DNA from: Candidatus Defluviilinea gracilis
GTDB lineage: Bacteria > Chloroflexota > Anaerolineae > Anaerolineales > Villigracilaceae
NCBI GenBank assembly: GCA_016716235.1
Contig: JADJWS010000001.1
Location: 2,046,001 to 2,110,000 of the forward strand
DNA length: 64,000 bases
Direction: 5' to 3'
In this document: piece by piece, positions 31,673-39,490 of the stretch
Position numbering within the stretch: position 1 is the stretch's first letter
How the letters are laid out: every line of letters starts with the position of its first letter
Position numbers and translations under genes: made by a program
Notes under the pieces: generated by a model
What the model was told of the DNA's origin: nothing
The model's input: only the letters and a program-made list of their open reading frames with translations
The model's database searches: none

Positions 31673-32659
31673 ATGGAAGGGATTTTTTCGAGAATGATAG
31701 AAACACAATCAGGGGAAATTAAACAACGGTTGGAGCAGGCGCAGAAGATCGTCATTGCGTCGCACGTTCGCCCGGATGGCGATGCCATCGGTTCCCTGCT
31801 CGGTTTGGGGTTGGCGCTCAAAGACGCCGGTAAACAAACGCAAATGGTGCTGGTAGACGGCGTGTCTTCCTCGTTCAAATATCTGGAGGGAAGCGAACTG
31901 ATCGTCAAAGAGCCGCAAGGGGAACACGATACCTTCATCACCGTCGATTGCGCCGATTTCAAGCGCGTAGGGAAGGCATTTGAGAATTTCGGCGCGCCCG
32001 ATATCAATATCGACCATCACAAAACCAACGAACGATTCGGCATATTGAACCTGATCGAAGAAGATGAGGTGGCAACCGCCGCCATCCTCACCAATTATCT
32101 GCCCCAATGGGGATACAAGATCACCAAGCCGATTGCCGCGGCTTTATTAACCGGGATCGTTACCGACACGCTTGGCTTCCGCACGCCAAACACAAACCCC
32201 TCCGCGATGCGGTTGTGCGCCGCGTTGATGGAAACAGGCGTGGACATGTCTGACTTGTACATGCGTTCGTTGGTGCATAAAACGTTTCCTGCGGCGCGAT
32301 ATTGGGGGGCGGGGCTTTCCAATCTTGAGCAAAAGCATGGGATTGTCTGGGCAACCCTAACCGTCGCAGATCGCAAACGAGCCGGATACGGCGGGAACGA
32401 CGATGCCGATTTGATTAATATAATCTCAGCAATTACCGGGAACGGAAACAAAGTGGGTATGATATTCGTCGAACAAAACGACAGGCATGTCAAGATTTCA
32501 TGGCGCGCGCTGGACCCGTCTGTGGATGTTTCGAGAGTTGCGAAACACTTCAACGGAGGCGGTCATGCCGCCGCAGCCGGGGCAGACATCCCCGGCGCGT
32601 TAAGCGAGGTACAGCCTGTAGTACTAAAGTCAACTCGTGAAATGCTCCACCTTGATTAA
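31673..32659 (+). CDS. nrnA: DHH/DHHA1 phosphoesterase, NrnA-like
   Basis: A 328-residue DHH protein that degrades nanoRNAs and/or dephosphorylates pAp. DHH motifs: SHVRPDGDAIGSLLGL, VDCADFKR, DHHKTN, and the C-terminal DHHA1 substrate loop GGHAAAAGADIPG. The gene is in the usual place after rbfA. ATG 31673 is taken as start; ATG 31694 is an alternative with AAGGGA about 12 bp upstream. Confidence 0.93.
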   Translation: MEGIFSRMIETQSGEIKQRLEQAQKIVIASHVRPDGDAIGSLLGLGLALKDAGKQTQMVLVDGVSSSFKYLEGSELIVKEPQGEHDTFITVDCADFKRVGKAFENFGAPDINIDHHKTNERFGILNLIEEDEVATAAILTNYLPQWGYKITKPIAAALLTGIVTDTLGFRTPNTNPSAMRLCAALMETGVDMSDLYMRSLVHKTFPAARYWGAGLSNLEQKHGIVWATLTVADRKRAGYGGNDDADLINIISAITGNGNKVGMIFVEQNDRHVKISWRALDPSVDVSRVAKHFNGGGHAAAAGADIPGALSEVQPVVLKSTREMLHLD

Positions 32660-32702
32660 AATAGTTATCCACAAATGCCATCAATAAATTTATGGAGGAA
32701 AA

Positions 32703-33644
32703 ATGAATAAACAAACCGATAACCAGACAATGAAGAATGCCATCTCCGGCGTCCTAGTGGTGGACAAGCCTGTTGGCATGACCTCACACGATGTAGTCCA
32801 GGCAATCCGAAATGGGACAGGTTTGCGCCGCGCAGGGCATACCGGCACGCTTGACCCGCGCGCGTCTGGCGTGTTGGTGATTTTGGTCGGTCCCGCCGTT
32901 CGGTTGAGCGAATATGTTTCCGCATCGGATAAACGCTATCAGGCGATTATCCGCATGGGAGGCAAGACTGATACCTTCGACGCGGAGGGGAGGGTGACTC
33001 CATCCGCCCAGCCCGTCAATGTGACCGAGGCGCAATTTGAAGAAGCGTTGAAAACGTTCGTCGGCGAGATCGAGCAAACGCCGCCGCCGTATTCCGCCGT
33101 CAAAGTGCAGGGACGCAAAGCGTACGAAATGGCGCGTCAGGGCGAGCAGGTGGACCTTGCCCCGCGCAAGATCACCGTGCATCACCTCGAAGTGTTGGAG
33201 TGGACGCCGCCCGAAGTTGTGATTGATGTGCATTGTTCGTCTGGCACCTACGTGCGCTCGTTGGCGAATGATCTCGGTGAAAAATTGGGATGCGGCGCGT
33301 ACCTCGTCGGCTTGCGTCGCACCAAAAGCGGACGGTTCTCGTTGCGCGACGCGACGCCGCTCCGCAAATTGCAAGAGGCGTTCACCGCAGGCAATTGGTA
33401 TCAATATCTCATCCCCGCCGCCGAAGCCTTGGGCGATTGGCCCGCCATCGAACTCAGCCCCGATGAAGTAGAAGGGGTGAGGCATGGTCATCGCGTGAAA
33501 GCGGCGGAAGATGCGGCGCTTGGAAATAAAGTGCGCGGCGTCAGCACGCAAGGCGAACTAGTCGCATTGATGGAATGTATCACAGGCGAAGACGGCGCGC
33601 TCGCCTGGCAACCGAAGAAAGTATTCTTCACGAACGACGCCTAG
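32703..33644 (+). CDS. truB: tRNA pseudouridine(55) synthase
   Basis: A 313-residue TruB, which makes pseudouridine 55 in the T loop of tRNAs. The catalytic aspartate is in GHTGTLDPRASGVL, and KPVGMTSHDVV, YSAVKVQGRKAYEMAR and SSGTYVRSLANDLG are standard family blocks. A C-terminal PUA-like part follows. The start has GGAGG at 7 bp. It is followed by ribF, as in many bacteria. Confidence 0.96.
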   Translation: MNKQTDNQTMKNAISGVLVVDKPVGMTSHDVVQAIRNGTGLRRAGHTGTLDPRASGVLVILVGPAVRLSEYVSASDKRYQAIIRMGGKTDTFDAEGRVTPSAQPVNVTEAQFEEALKTFVGEIEQTPPPYSAVKVQGRKAYEMARQGEQVDLAPRKITVHHLEVLEWTPPEVVIDVHCSSGTYVRSLANDLGEKLGCGAYLVGLRRTKSGRFSLRDATPLRKLQEAFTAGNWYQYLIPAAEALGDWPAIELSPDEVEGVRHGHRVKAAEDAALGNKVRGVSTQGELVALMECITGEDGALAWQPKKVFFTNDA

Positions 33645-33675
33645 TCCTCCACGATAAAGAAGTTAACTGTTATCA

Positions 33676-33702
33676 TTCCAGCGCCGATGAGGCGCTGGAA
33701 TC
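33676..33702. other. Perfect palindrome between truB and ribF
   Basis: ATTCCAGCGCC and GGCGCTGGAAT pair over 11 bp with a 5-bp loop, 11 bp before the ribF start. The hairpin lies where a ribosome would bind, so it may limit ribF translation. No T run follows, which argues against a terminator. Confidence 0.55.
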
Positions 33703-33712
33703 GTTTATCTAC

Positions 33713-34630
33713 ATGAATCATTATCGTTCCCTCGAAGAAATAGCATTGCAAAAGTCGTGGCTCACTGTCGGTGTCTTCGACGGCGTGCATCGCGGACATC
33801 AACAGATCATTCAGAAACTTGTTGAGGGCGCGCGCGCAGACGGAGCGTCGTCGGTTGTGTTAACGTTCGATCCGCATCCATCCAAAGTGTTCGGGCGCGG
33901 CGATATCAAGTTGCTGACCCTGCCCGACGAACGCGCAGAAATTCTCGGCAACATGGGCGTGGACGTGGTTATCACGCATCCGTTCAACAGGGAGGTGGCG
34001 AACATCACCGCCTTCGACTTCATGCAACGCCTCAAATCCTATCTCGGGCTGGATCACCTTGTGCTTGGATATGATTCCGCGCTCGGAAAAGACCGCGAAG
34101 GCAATATTCCGCGCCTGACCGAGATCGGCTCGGAGTTGGGATACACTGTCGAAACCGTACCAGCCCTAAGTGACGAGAGCGGCGTGATCTCATCCACAGC
34201 GATCCGCAAATTAGTCACCGTTGGGAAAGTCGAAGAAGCCGCAAAGTTGCTGGGGCATCCGTATCGTTTGCGGGGAGTTGTGATTCGCGGCGACCAACGC
34301 GGTAGGAGGATTGGATTCCCTACCGCAAACTTGGATTATGCGGTTGATAAATTGATTCCCGCTGGCGGCATTTATGCGTGCTGGGCGTATGTGAATGGTG
34401 AGAAATTTCGTGCGGCAGTCAACATCGGTACCAACCCAACATTCACCCCCGATAAAAAAACAATGAGCGTGGAGGCGTATATGCTCGATTTTGATCGCGA
34501 TATCTACGATGAAAATCTGCAACTCGAATTTGAAGCGCGATTACGCGATGAGTTGAAATTCGACTCGGTCGAGGCGCTTATTGCACAGATCAAGGGTGAT
34601 GTGGAGAGGGTAAGGCAAATCTTTCGGTGA
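33713..34630 (+). CDS. ribF: Bifunctional riboflavin kinase/FAD synthetase
   Basis: A 305-residue RibF that converts riboflavin to FMN and then FAD. The N-terminal nucleotidyltransferase part has VGVFDGVHRGHQQII and ISSTAIRKLV; the C-terminal kinase has RGDQRGRRIGFPTANLD and AAVNIGTNPTF. The frame is open 46 codons further upstream, overlapping truB, but ATG 33713 starts the family N-terminus. No Shine-Dalgarno; a strong palindrome precedes it. Last gene of the nusA operon. Confidence 0.95.
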   Translation: MNHYRSLEEIALQKSWLTVGVFDGVHRGHQQIIQKLVEGARADGASSVVLTFDPHPSKVFGRGDIKLLTLPDERAEILGNMGVDVVITHPFNREVANITAFDFMQRLKSYLGLDHLVLGYDSALGKDREGNIPRLTEIGSELGYTVETVPALSDESGVISSTAIRKLVTVGKVEEAAKLLGHPYRLRGVVIRGDQRGRRIGFPTANLDYAVDKLIPAGGIYACWAYVNGEKFRAAVNIGTNPTFTPDKKTMSVEAYMLDFDRDIYDENLQLEFEARLRDELKFDSVEALIAQIKGDVERVRQIFR

Positions 34631-34650
34631 AGACTGAAACCTCTTTGCAA

Positions 34651-34679
34651 TTGATTTTCAATCCGATTTGTTGTAAAGT
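34651..34679 (+). promoter_or_regulatory. Promoter for the membrane protein gene at 34718
   Basis: TTGATT (34651-34656), 17-bp spacer, TAAAGT (34674-34679). The start would be near 34686, 32 nt before ATG 34718, which has AAGGGA as Shine-Dalgarno. Confidence 0.5.
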
Positions 34680-34717
34680 GTCTATAGGAACCCACATGAG
34701 AAGGGAAATCAAACATC

Positions 34718-35281
34718 ATGCAATCTTTTGAACCTACGCCACAACCTGTCCAATCGCCTGCTTCAGACTCTACGGGAGAGATGTATCGTATGCAAGCGGC
34801 AATTGCAGACCTTGTCCGTCGCATGAAGAGCGGCGCGAACAATTTTTATTGGATCGCCGCGCTGTCAGTCATCAACTCCGCCTTGCTTCAATTTGGAGGA
34901 GGCATGTATTTTGTCGTGGGCTTGGCTGGAACCCTGCTTGTGGACACTATCTTCATTGAGCTGGCTAATGCTATGCAAGAATCCGCGCTCGTCGTGAAAG
35001 TGATCGGTTTGATCGTCAGCGCGGCTGTCGCGGGAATCTTTGCGCTCTTCGGTCTTTTCGCCAACCGCGCCATGAAATGGGCGTTCATTGTGGGCATGAT
35101 TTTCTATGCGATTGATACGCTTTTGATGCTGGTCTTTCAAGAGTGGATGGGCTTGCTCTTCCATGTGTTTTTCCTCTTTGGCTTGTTCGGCGGTTTGAGC
35201 GCGTTGAACAAACTCCAACAATTGGCGCCAAAGAAACCGTCGAACCCAACGGACTTTCCGCAAAATATCGGCAGTTCCTAA
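34718..35281 (+). CDS. Four-helix membrane protein, unknown function
   Basis: A 187-residue protein: a polar Gln/Pro/Ser-rich N-terminus of about 30 residues, a short helix with KSGANNFYW, and four hydrophobic segments near 45-70, 88-112, 118-137 and 139-160. The C-terminal tail ends in KKPSNPTDFPQ. I do not recognise a family. It is followed 25 bp later by a YdjM-like gene in the same direction and both share the terminator at 35995-36022. Confidence 0.8.
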   Translation: MQSFEPTPQPVQSPASDSTGEMYRMQAAIADLVRRMKSGANNFYWIAALSVINSALLQFGGGMYFVVGLAGTLLVDTIFIELANAMQESALVVKVIGLIVSAAVAGIFALFGLFANRAMKWAFIVGMIFYAIDTLLMLVFQEWMGLLFHVFFLFGLFGGLSALNKLQQLAPKKPSNPTDFPQNIGSS

Positions 35282-35306
35282 ATTCCAGAGATCAAGAGAG
35301 AGTAAC

Positions 35307-35984
35307 ATGTCACAAAACGGACTTCATGCAATCATAGGGATAGCGGCGCGTAAATGGATGCCGCAAAAGGAATGGCTGTTGCTTGGCGCAGTGCTGGGCA
35401 GCATGGCGCCCGACCTCGATAACCTTGCCGTCGCCTATGCTACGTTGACCGGCGGCGATACGCATGGATTACATCGTACGTTCACGCATAGCGTTTTCAC
35501 TGTGCTTGCCATATTGGTGTTATTTTATATCGTTGCCGCAGCGACGAAAAATCAAAAATGGAATAACTTTGGGATCGGGTTTGGCACCGGTATTCTGATG
35601 CACATTCTGGTCGACCTGATGATTTGGTTCAATGGCGTTGAAATATTTTGGCCCCTCGGCGGCGAAGTCAATTTCTGGGCGGGATTCACCGTCCCTGCAT
35701 GGTTGAATATCATTCTTGAAACGGGAGAGTTTCTGGCGTTTGGTTTATATTTCCTCCTCCTGATTTCACTTTCGCGCAAACACAACACGGACGTTGCTCG
35801 GCAAGGTTCGGCTAAAACATTGGCGTATGCGCAATTTGTCCTCTTCGTCGTTTTTGCCGCGCTGTTCTTTGCAAGTGGTGCAACGGGCTTGGCATACACG
35901 ATTTTTGGCGCGTTGTATTTGCTTTCGCTCATCATTACGATGGTGGTCACGATAAAGATGAAACAAACCGTTGAGTCTTTGTGA
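35307..35984 (+). CDS. YdjM/DUF457-like membrane-bound metal-dependent hydrolase
   Basis: A 225-residue integral membrane protein with five to six helices. The family signature is seen in LLGAVLGSMAPDLDNL and LHRTFTHSVFT, giving Asp and His ligands for a metal in the membrane, plus GTGILMHILVDLMIW. Members are annotated as putative hydrolases, some LexA-regulated, with no known substrate. No LexA box was seen here. The start has GAGAGAG upstream. Confidence 0.85.
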   Translation: MSQNGLHAIIGIAARKWMPQKEWLLLGAVLGSMAPDLDNLAVAYATLTGGDTHGLHRTFTHSVFTVLAILVLFYIVAAATKNQKWNNFGIGFGTGILMHILVDLMIWFNGVEIFWPLGGEVNFWAGFTVPAWLNIILETGEFLAFGLYFLLLISLSRKHNTDVARQGSAKTLAYAQFVLFVVFAALFFASGATGLAYTIFGALYLLSLIITMVVTIKMKQTVESL

Positions 35985-35994
35985 CAAAACCCGC

Positions 35995-36022
35995 GGGCGG
36001 TCATTTGACCGCCCTTTTCTTT
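35995..36022 (+). terminator. Intrinsic terminator
   Basis: GGGCGGTC and GACCGCCC form an 8-bp stem with the loop ATTT, followed by TTTTCTTTT. It lies 10 bp after the YdjM-like stop. Confidence 0.93.
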
Positions 36023-36063
36023 TATAATCTGCCCGCTTTCGTAAAGCGAGATTTATCTCGCTC
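36023..36063 (+). promoter_or_regulatory. Possible thyX promoter and leader hairpin
   Basis: TATAAT at 36023-36028 overlaps the end of the terminator T run; no -35 at proper spacing is seen. GAGCGAGATAAATCTCGC-type pairing (36045-36063) gives a small hairpin before the Shine-Dalgarno AGGAG of thyX. Confidence 0.35.
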
Positions 36064-36079
36064 ACTATAGGAGACCCTC

Positions 36080-37492
36080 ATGCCCAAACATGAAATTTAT
36101 TTACTCTCGCCACGCGCGCTCAGCCCCGAAACCATCGCGGTCGCTTTTGCCAAAACATCGCGCTCGCCCGAATCCTTCCGTGACATTGCCGCCGAACTCA
36201 GCGACGAAAAGTCGGCGCAGTTCCATGAGAAGTGGGTGGTGGGATACGGTCACGCCTCGGTGGCGGAACATGCGGTTCTGCACATCGCCTTCGAAAATGT
36301 TTCGCGCATCGCCATCGAGAGCATCGAGTCGAATCGACTCGCCTCATACACTGAAAAATCCACGCGCTATCAAAAATGGGGACAGGATGATTTCACGATT
36401 CCGCCCGAACTGATCGGACATCCATTGCATGATGAATTTGTGGAAACGATCCGCTTCCTCTTTCGGACGTATGCCGAGTCGCTTGACCCCGTGCGGACTC
36501 TCATCCTCGACCGCTTCCCGCGCCGCGAAAACGAAAAAGACGAGGCATGGGATCGCCGTATCCGCTCGAAGTACGTGGACGTGTGCCGATTCCTCCTTCC
36601 CGCCGCCGCGCTGGCGAACGTCGGCATGACCGCGAACGCGCGCGTTATCGAAAATACGATTCGCAAAATGCTTTCGCACGAACTCGCCGAAGTGCGAGAA
36701 ATCGGCGTGAAGGTGAGAGAAGTTTCCAAAGCCGAGACTCCTACGCTGGTGAAATATGCGGATGAAGTTCCGTATTTGGTGGAGACGATACGAGAATTGG
36801 GGGAATTAGAGAATAGAAAATGGAAAGTGGAGAGTGGAGACTGGTGTAAATTGATTGATTACGATAAAGATGGGGAGAGGAAAATACTTGCCGCTGCGTT
36901 GTATCGGTTTGGCGAGATGGCTTATGCAGATGCGCTGAATCATGTTGAGGGATTGAGCGGCGGAGAAAAAGAAAAACTTGCTGAGAGTTTATTGAGCAGA
37001 CTGAGGAAATTCGATGTTCCCCTCCGCGAACTGGAATATTCCACCTACACCTTCGATCTCGTCATGGATCAGGGCGCGTACGCCGAATTCAAACGTCACC
37101 GCATGATGACGCAGACGCCGCAGAGACTGACGACGCGGCTGGGGTACGCGACTCCGCTGTTGATCGGCGAGGCAGGCTTCCAGTCCGCGTATGAGGCGGC
37201 GATGGAGTCCGCTGGCGGGATGTACGAGAAGTTGTTCGCGTTCAATCCCGCTGTCGCGCAATATGTCGTCCCCAACGGATTCAACCGTCGCGTGCTGGCG
37301 CAATTCAATCTGCGCGAGGCGTTTGCATTTTGCCAGTTACGTTCCGCCGCCAACGCGCACTTTTCGATTCGAAGGGTCGCACAAAAAATTTACGAGGAGA
37401 TGGCGCGTGTCCATCCGCTGTTGACGAAGTACATGAAATTACACGAAGAGACTTGGCAGGGGGTTGAGGATGGGTATTTTGCAGGGGTATAA
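36080..37492 (+). CDS. thyX: FAD-dependent thymidylate synthase ThyX, double-length form
   Basis: A 470-residue protein made of two ThyX-like halves; normal ThyX is 220-260 residues. It methylates dUMP using methylene-THF and FADH2. The first half holds YGHASVAEHAVLHIAFENV and NRLASYTEKSTRYQ, close to the RHRxxSxNxxSxRY signature but without RHR. The second half holds FKRHRMMTQTPQRLTTR, which has the RHR. A working site may need residues from both halves. Residues ~245-256 (ENRKWKVESGDW) come from a tandem AGAAAATGGAAAGTGG tract. Shine-Dalgarno AGGAG. No ThyA is in the window. Confidence 0.9.
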   Translation: MPKHEIYLLSPRALSPETIAVAFAKTSRSPESFRDIAAELSDEKSAQFHEKWVVGYGHASVAEHAVLHIAFENVSRIAIESIESNRLASYTEKSTRYQKWGQDDFTIPPELIGHPLHDEFVETIRFLFRTYAESLDPVRTLILDRFPRRENEKDEAWDRRIRSKYVDVCRFLLPAAALANVGMTANARVIENTIRKMLSHELAEVREIGVKVREVSKAETPTLVKYADEVPYLVETIRELGELENRKWKVESGDWCKLIDYDKDGERKILAAALYRFGEMAYADALNHVEGLSGGEKEKLAESLLSRLRKFDVPLRELEYSTYTFDLVMDQGAYAEFKRHRMMTQTPQRLTTRLGYATPLLIGEAGFQSAYEAAMESAGGMYEKLFAFNPAVAQYVVPNGFNRRVLAQFNLREAFAFCQLRSAANAHFSIRRVAQKIYEEMARVHPLLTKYMKLHEETWQGVEDGYFAGV

Positions 37493-37530
37493 TTTTGTGA
37501 CCATAAATGATATAATGTGGTCACAAAATT
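37491..37530 (+). promoter_or_regulatory. Perfect 13-bp inverted repeat around the -10 box: toxin-antitoxin operator
   Basis: AATTTTGTGACCA (37491-37503) and TGGTCACAAAATT (37518-37530) are exact inverted copies. TATAAT (37511-37516) lies between them. The palindrome starts inside the thyX stop codon and ends next to the antitoxin Shine-Dalgarno (GGAAGGAG). Phd/YefM antitoxins repress their own promoters through such sites, so this is the likely operator. Confidence 0.85.
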
Positions 37531-37543
37531 GGAAGGAGCAGGA

Positions 37544-37831
37544 ATGGCTGAAATGACTGTCGGAGTCCGCGATTTCAAAGCCCGTTTGGGCTATTACCTT
37601 GCGAAGGCGAAGAAGGGGCAGATTATCAACGTCACTTCGCACGGCAAGTCCGTCGCGCGAATTTTTCCGCCCAACATTACCTTGGAGGAGCGAGTGAAAA
37701 CCTTGCAACAGGCTGGCATTATTGCGTGGAGTGGCCAGAAGTTGCCGCGCCGCAAACCTGTTGCGATCAATCGCGGCAAAAAGCTTGCCTCTGACCTTGT
37801 AGTGGAGATGCGGAATGAATCTGTATTTTGA
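37544..37831 (+). CDS. Phd/YefM-family antitoxin
   Basis: A 95-residue antitoxin with the family N-terminal DNA-binding fold (VGVRDFKARLGYYLAKAKKG, VTSHGKSVARIFPP) and a basic C-terminal tail that should wrap the toxin. ATG 37544 is chosen over GTG 37517 because of the Shine-Dalgarno 5 bp upstream and because the family fold begins there. The gene overlaps the toxin gene by 17 bp. It is expected to repress its own operon through 37491-37530. Confidence 0.9.
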   Translation: MAEMTVGVRDFKARLGYYLAKAKKGQIINVTSHGKSVARIFPPNITLEERVKTLQQAGIIAWSGQKLPRRKPVAINRGKKLASDLVVEMRNESVF

Positions 37832-38243
37832 TACCAGCGCGTTGATCAAGCGATATATTGAAGAGAATGGCTCTGACTATATTGCTGAGTTGATTGCTGG
37901 CGGAGCGGTTGTTGCCACAGGATTGACCACGCGGGCGGAAATGGCGGCTGGGATCAATCGTTTGTTTCGCATGAATTCCATTACTCAGGAACATCACTCG
38001 ATTGCCTTAAGAGACTTCCGATCTGATTGGCACCATTATGAACGTATCGTGATTTCTGAGGAACTTGTCGCCCGTGCCGATTCGCTTACTGGAGAATTTT
38101 CCCTGCGTGGATACGATGCTATTCATCTGGCTTGTGGGTTAACTTGGCAGGATGCGCTCGAGTTGCCCGTCACTGTTGTTACGTATGACATGCAACTTAA
38201 GGATGCCGCTAAAAGGGCGGGCTTGCTGACATTGCCTGAGTGA
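37815..38243 (+). CDS. VapC-like PIN domain ribonuclease toxin
   Basis: A 142-residue PIN-domain protein. The four acidic metal ligands are visible: Asp6 (YFDTSALIKRY), Glu42 (TTRAEM), Asp101 (GYDAIHLACG) and Asp125 (VVTYDMQL). VapC toxins cleave tRNA or rRNA. The pairing with a Phd/YefM antitoxin and the 17-bp overlap are typical of type II modules. The pair lies between thyX and an M24 peptidase gene and looks like a separate insertion with its own operator and terminator. Confidence 0.92.
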   Translation: MNLYFDTSALIKRYIEENGSDYIAELIAGGAVVATGLTTRAEMAAGINRLFRMNSITQEHHSIALRDFRSDWHHYERIVISEELVARADSLTGEFSLRGYDAIHLACGLTWQDALELPVTVVTYDMQLKDAAKRAGLLTLPE

Positions 38244-38272
38244 AAAAGACACTGCGACCGCAGTGTCTTTTT
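38243..38272. terminator. Bidirectional intrinsic terminator
   Basis: GACACTGCG and CGCAGTGTC form a 9-bp stem with five A before and five T after, so it serves both the vapC-like gene (plus) and the M24 peptidase gene (minus), which converge here. Confidence 0.95.
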
Positions 38273-38277
38273 CACTT

Positions 38278-39468
38278 TTATCCCTGAATTAACACAATTT
38301 CCCTCTGCGGCTCGCCGATGTATTCCGCGCCTTTGTTTGTCATCACCACATCCTCCTCCAGCCCCACACATCCATACCCGGCGACCATGACATGCGGCTC
38401 GATGGTGTAGACCTGATCGAGTTCCAGTTTTTGATTCGGCGACTCGCCATACTTTTCCCACAGCGGACCCAACAACGCGCCGCCATCGTGGGCGACACGT
38501 CCCAACTGATGACCGAGCGCGTGCATGAATTCGGGGTACCCCGAATCTTCGACGATCTCACGCGAGATCACGTCAATAGAATTTCCCGTCGCGCCAACCT
38601 TCATCGCCTCGCGTGATTTTTCGATGGCGGTGCGGATCGTGATGAAGCCGCGCTGGACTTCGACAGGCGCTTCGGTTTCGCCTTCGCGCAAGACGTAGCC
38701 AACGCGTTGAATGTCGGAGCAGTAGCCTTCGTATTTCACGCCAAAATCGAAATGGACAATGTGTCCGCGTTCGATCTTGATCTCGGTGGGACCATTGTGT
38801 CCCACTACTTTGTTTGGACCTGAATTCACAGCGGGGCAGTTCTCTGCGGGCCAAGCGAGTCCAACACCATATTCTTTTACAAGGTTGTGCATATATTCGC
38901 CGACTTCGATCTCGGTCATGCCGACTTTGATAAAAGAGAAAGTCTTCTCGAAAATTTCGTTCGTGATCTCAACGGCTCTGCGGATGCGCGCAAGTTCGGT
39001 GGGAGTCTTGCGTCCGCGCAGGGCGTTGATGATGGGTTCCGCGCTGACGAGACGATCCGCGTATGGCGTGCCTGCCAGATACTCTTTGAGGAATTCGTAC
39101 ATCGCGTGAGTCAAACCGTCGGCGTGGACGTTGTTGCGGGAAGTGTTGACCGCTATCCCGTCGGGGTTGAGGCGAGTGATCGTGTCGCGCAAAAGTCCGC
39201 TGACGGCGGAGTCGTATCCAAGAACTTCATCGAAGACGTTGAGCTGTCGAACCGCTTCCGTTTCGAGGTTGCCGACGATCGCGATCTTCTTGCCTTCGCG
39301 TGTGAGGATCAACGCGGAGTGCCATGTGAGATCGTTGTCGCCAATCAAAAGATCGAGCGCGGGATCGCGCACACCGCTCGTCTCGCGCACGAACGTCAAC
39401 CACATATCGGTTTGTTGTTCTTTGAGAATGTCAATCGCTTGCGAAACTTTTTCTTGAATGAGGGTCAT
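38278..39468 (-). CDS. M24 family metallopeptidase (Xaa-Pro dipeptidase-like)
   Basis: A 396-residue pita-bread metallopeptidase with a creatinase-like N-terminal domain (residues 1-165). The five metal ligands are in FDFGVKYEGYCSDIQR (two Asp), HALGHQLGRVAHDGG (His), TIEPHVMV (Glu) and GLEEDVVMT (Glu). It would remove N-terminal residues before proline or split Xaa-Pro dipeptides in the cytoplasm. Shine-Dalgarno AGGAG. A CCGACTTAAGTCGG palindrome lies in the gap to the MFS gene upstream. Confidence 0.92.
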   Translation of the reverse strand: MTLIQEKVSQAIDILKEQQTDMWLTFVRETSGVRDPALDLLIGDNDLTWHSALILTREGKKIAIVGNLETEAVRQLNVFDEVLGYDSAVSGLLRDTITRLNPDGIAVNTSRNNVHADGLTHAMYEFLKEYLAGTPYADRLVSAEPIINALRGRKTPTELARIRRAVEITNEIFEKTFSFIKVGMTEIEVGEYMHNLVKEYGVGLAWPAENCPAVNSGPNKVVGHNGPTEIKIERGHIVHFDFGVKYEGYCSDIQRVGYVLREGETEAPVEVQRGFITIRTAIEKSREAMKVGATGNSIDVISREIVEDSGYPEFMHALGHQLGRVAHDGGALLGPLWEKYGESPNQKLELDQVYTIEPHVMVAGYGCVGLEEDVVMTNKGAEYIGEPQREIVLIQG

Positions 39469-39490
39469 GGTTATCTCCTGTAGCGCCGAC

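Noticed and set aside
36053..36078. CTCACTATAGGAGA before thyX resembles the end of a T7 promoter.
   Set aside because: Only the initiation half matches; the TAATACGA recognition part is absent. No phage genes are near, and the AGGAG is simply the thyX Shine-Dalgarno.
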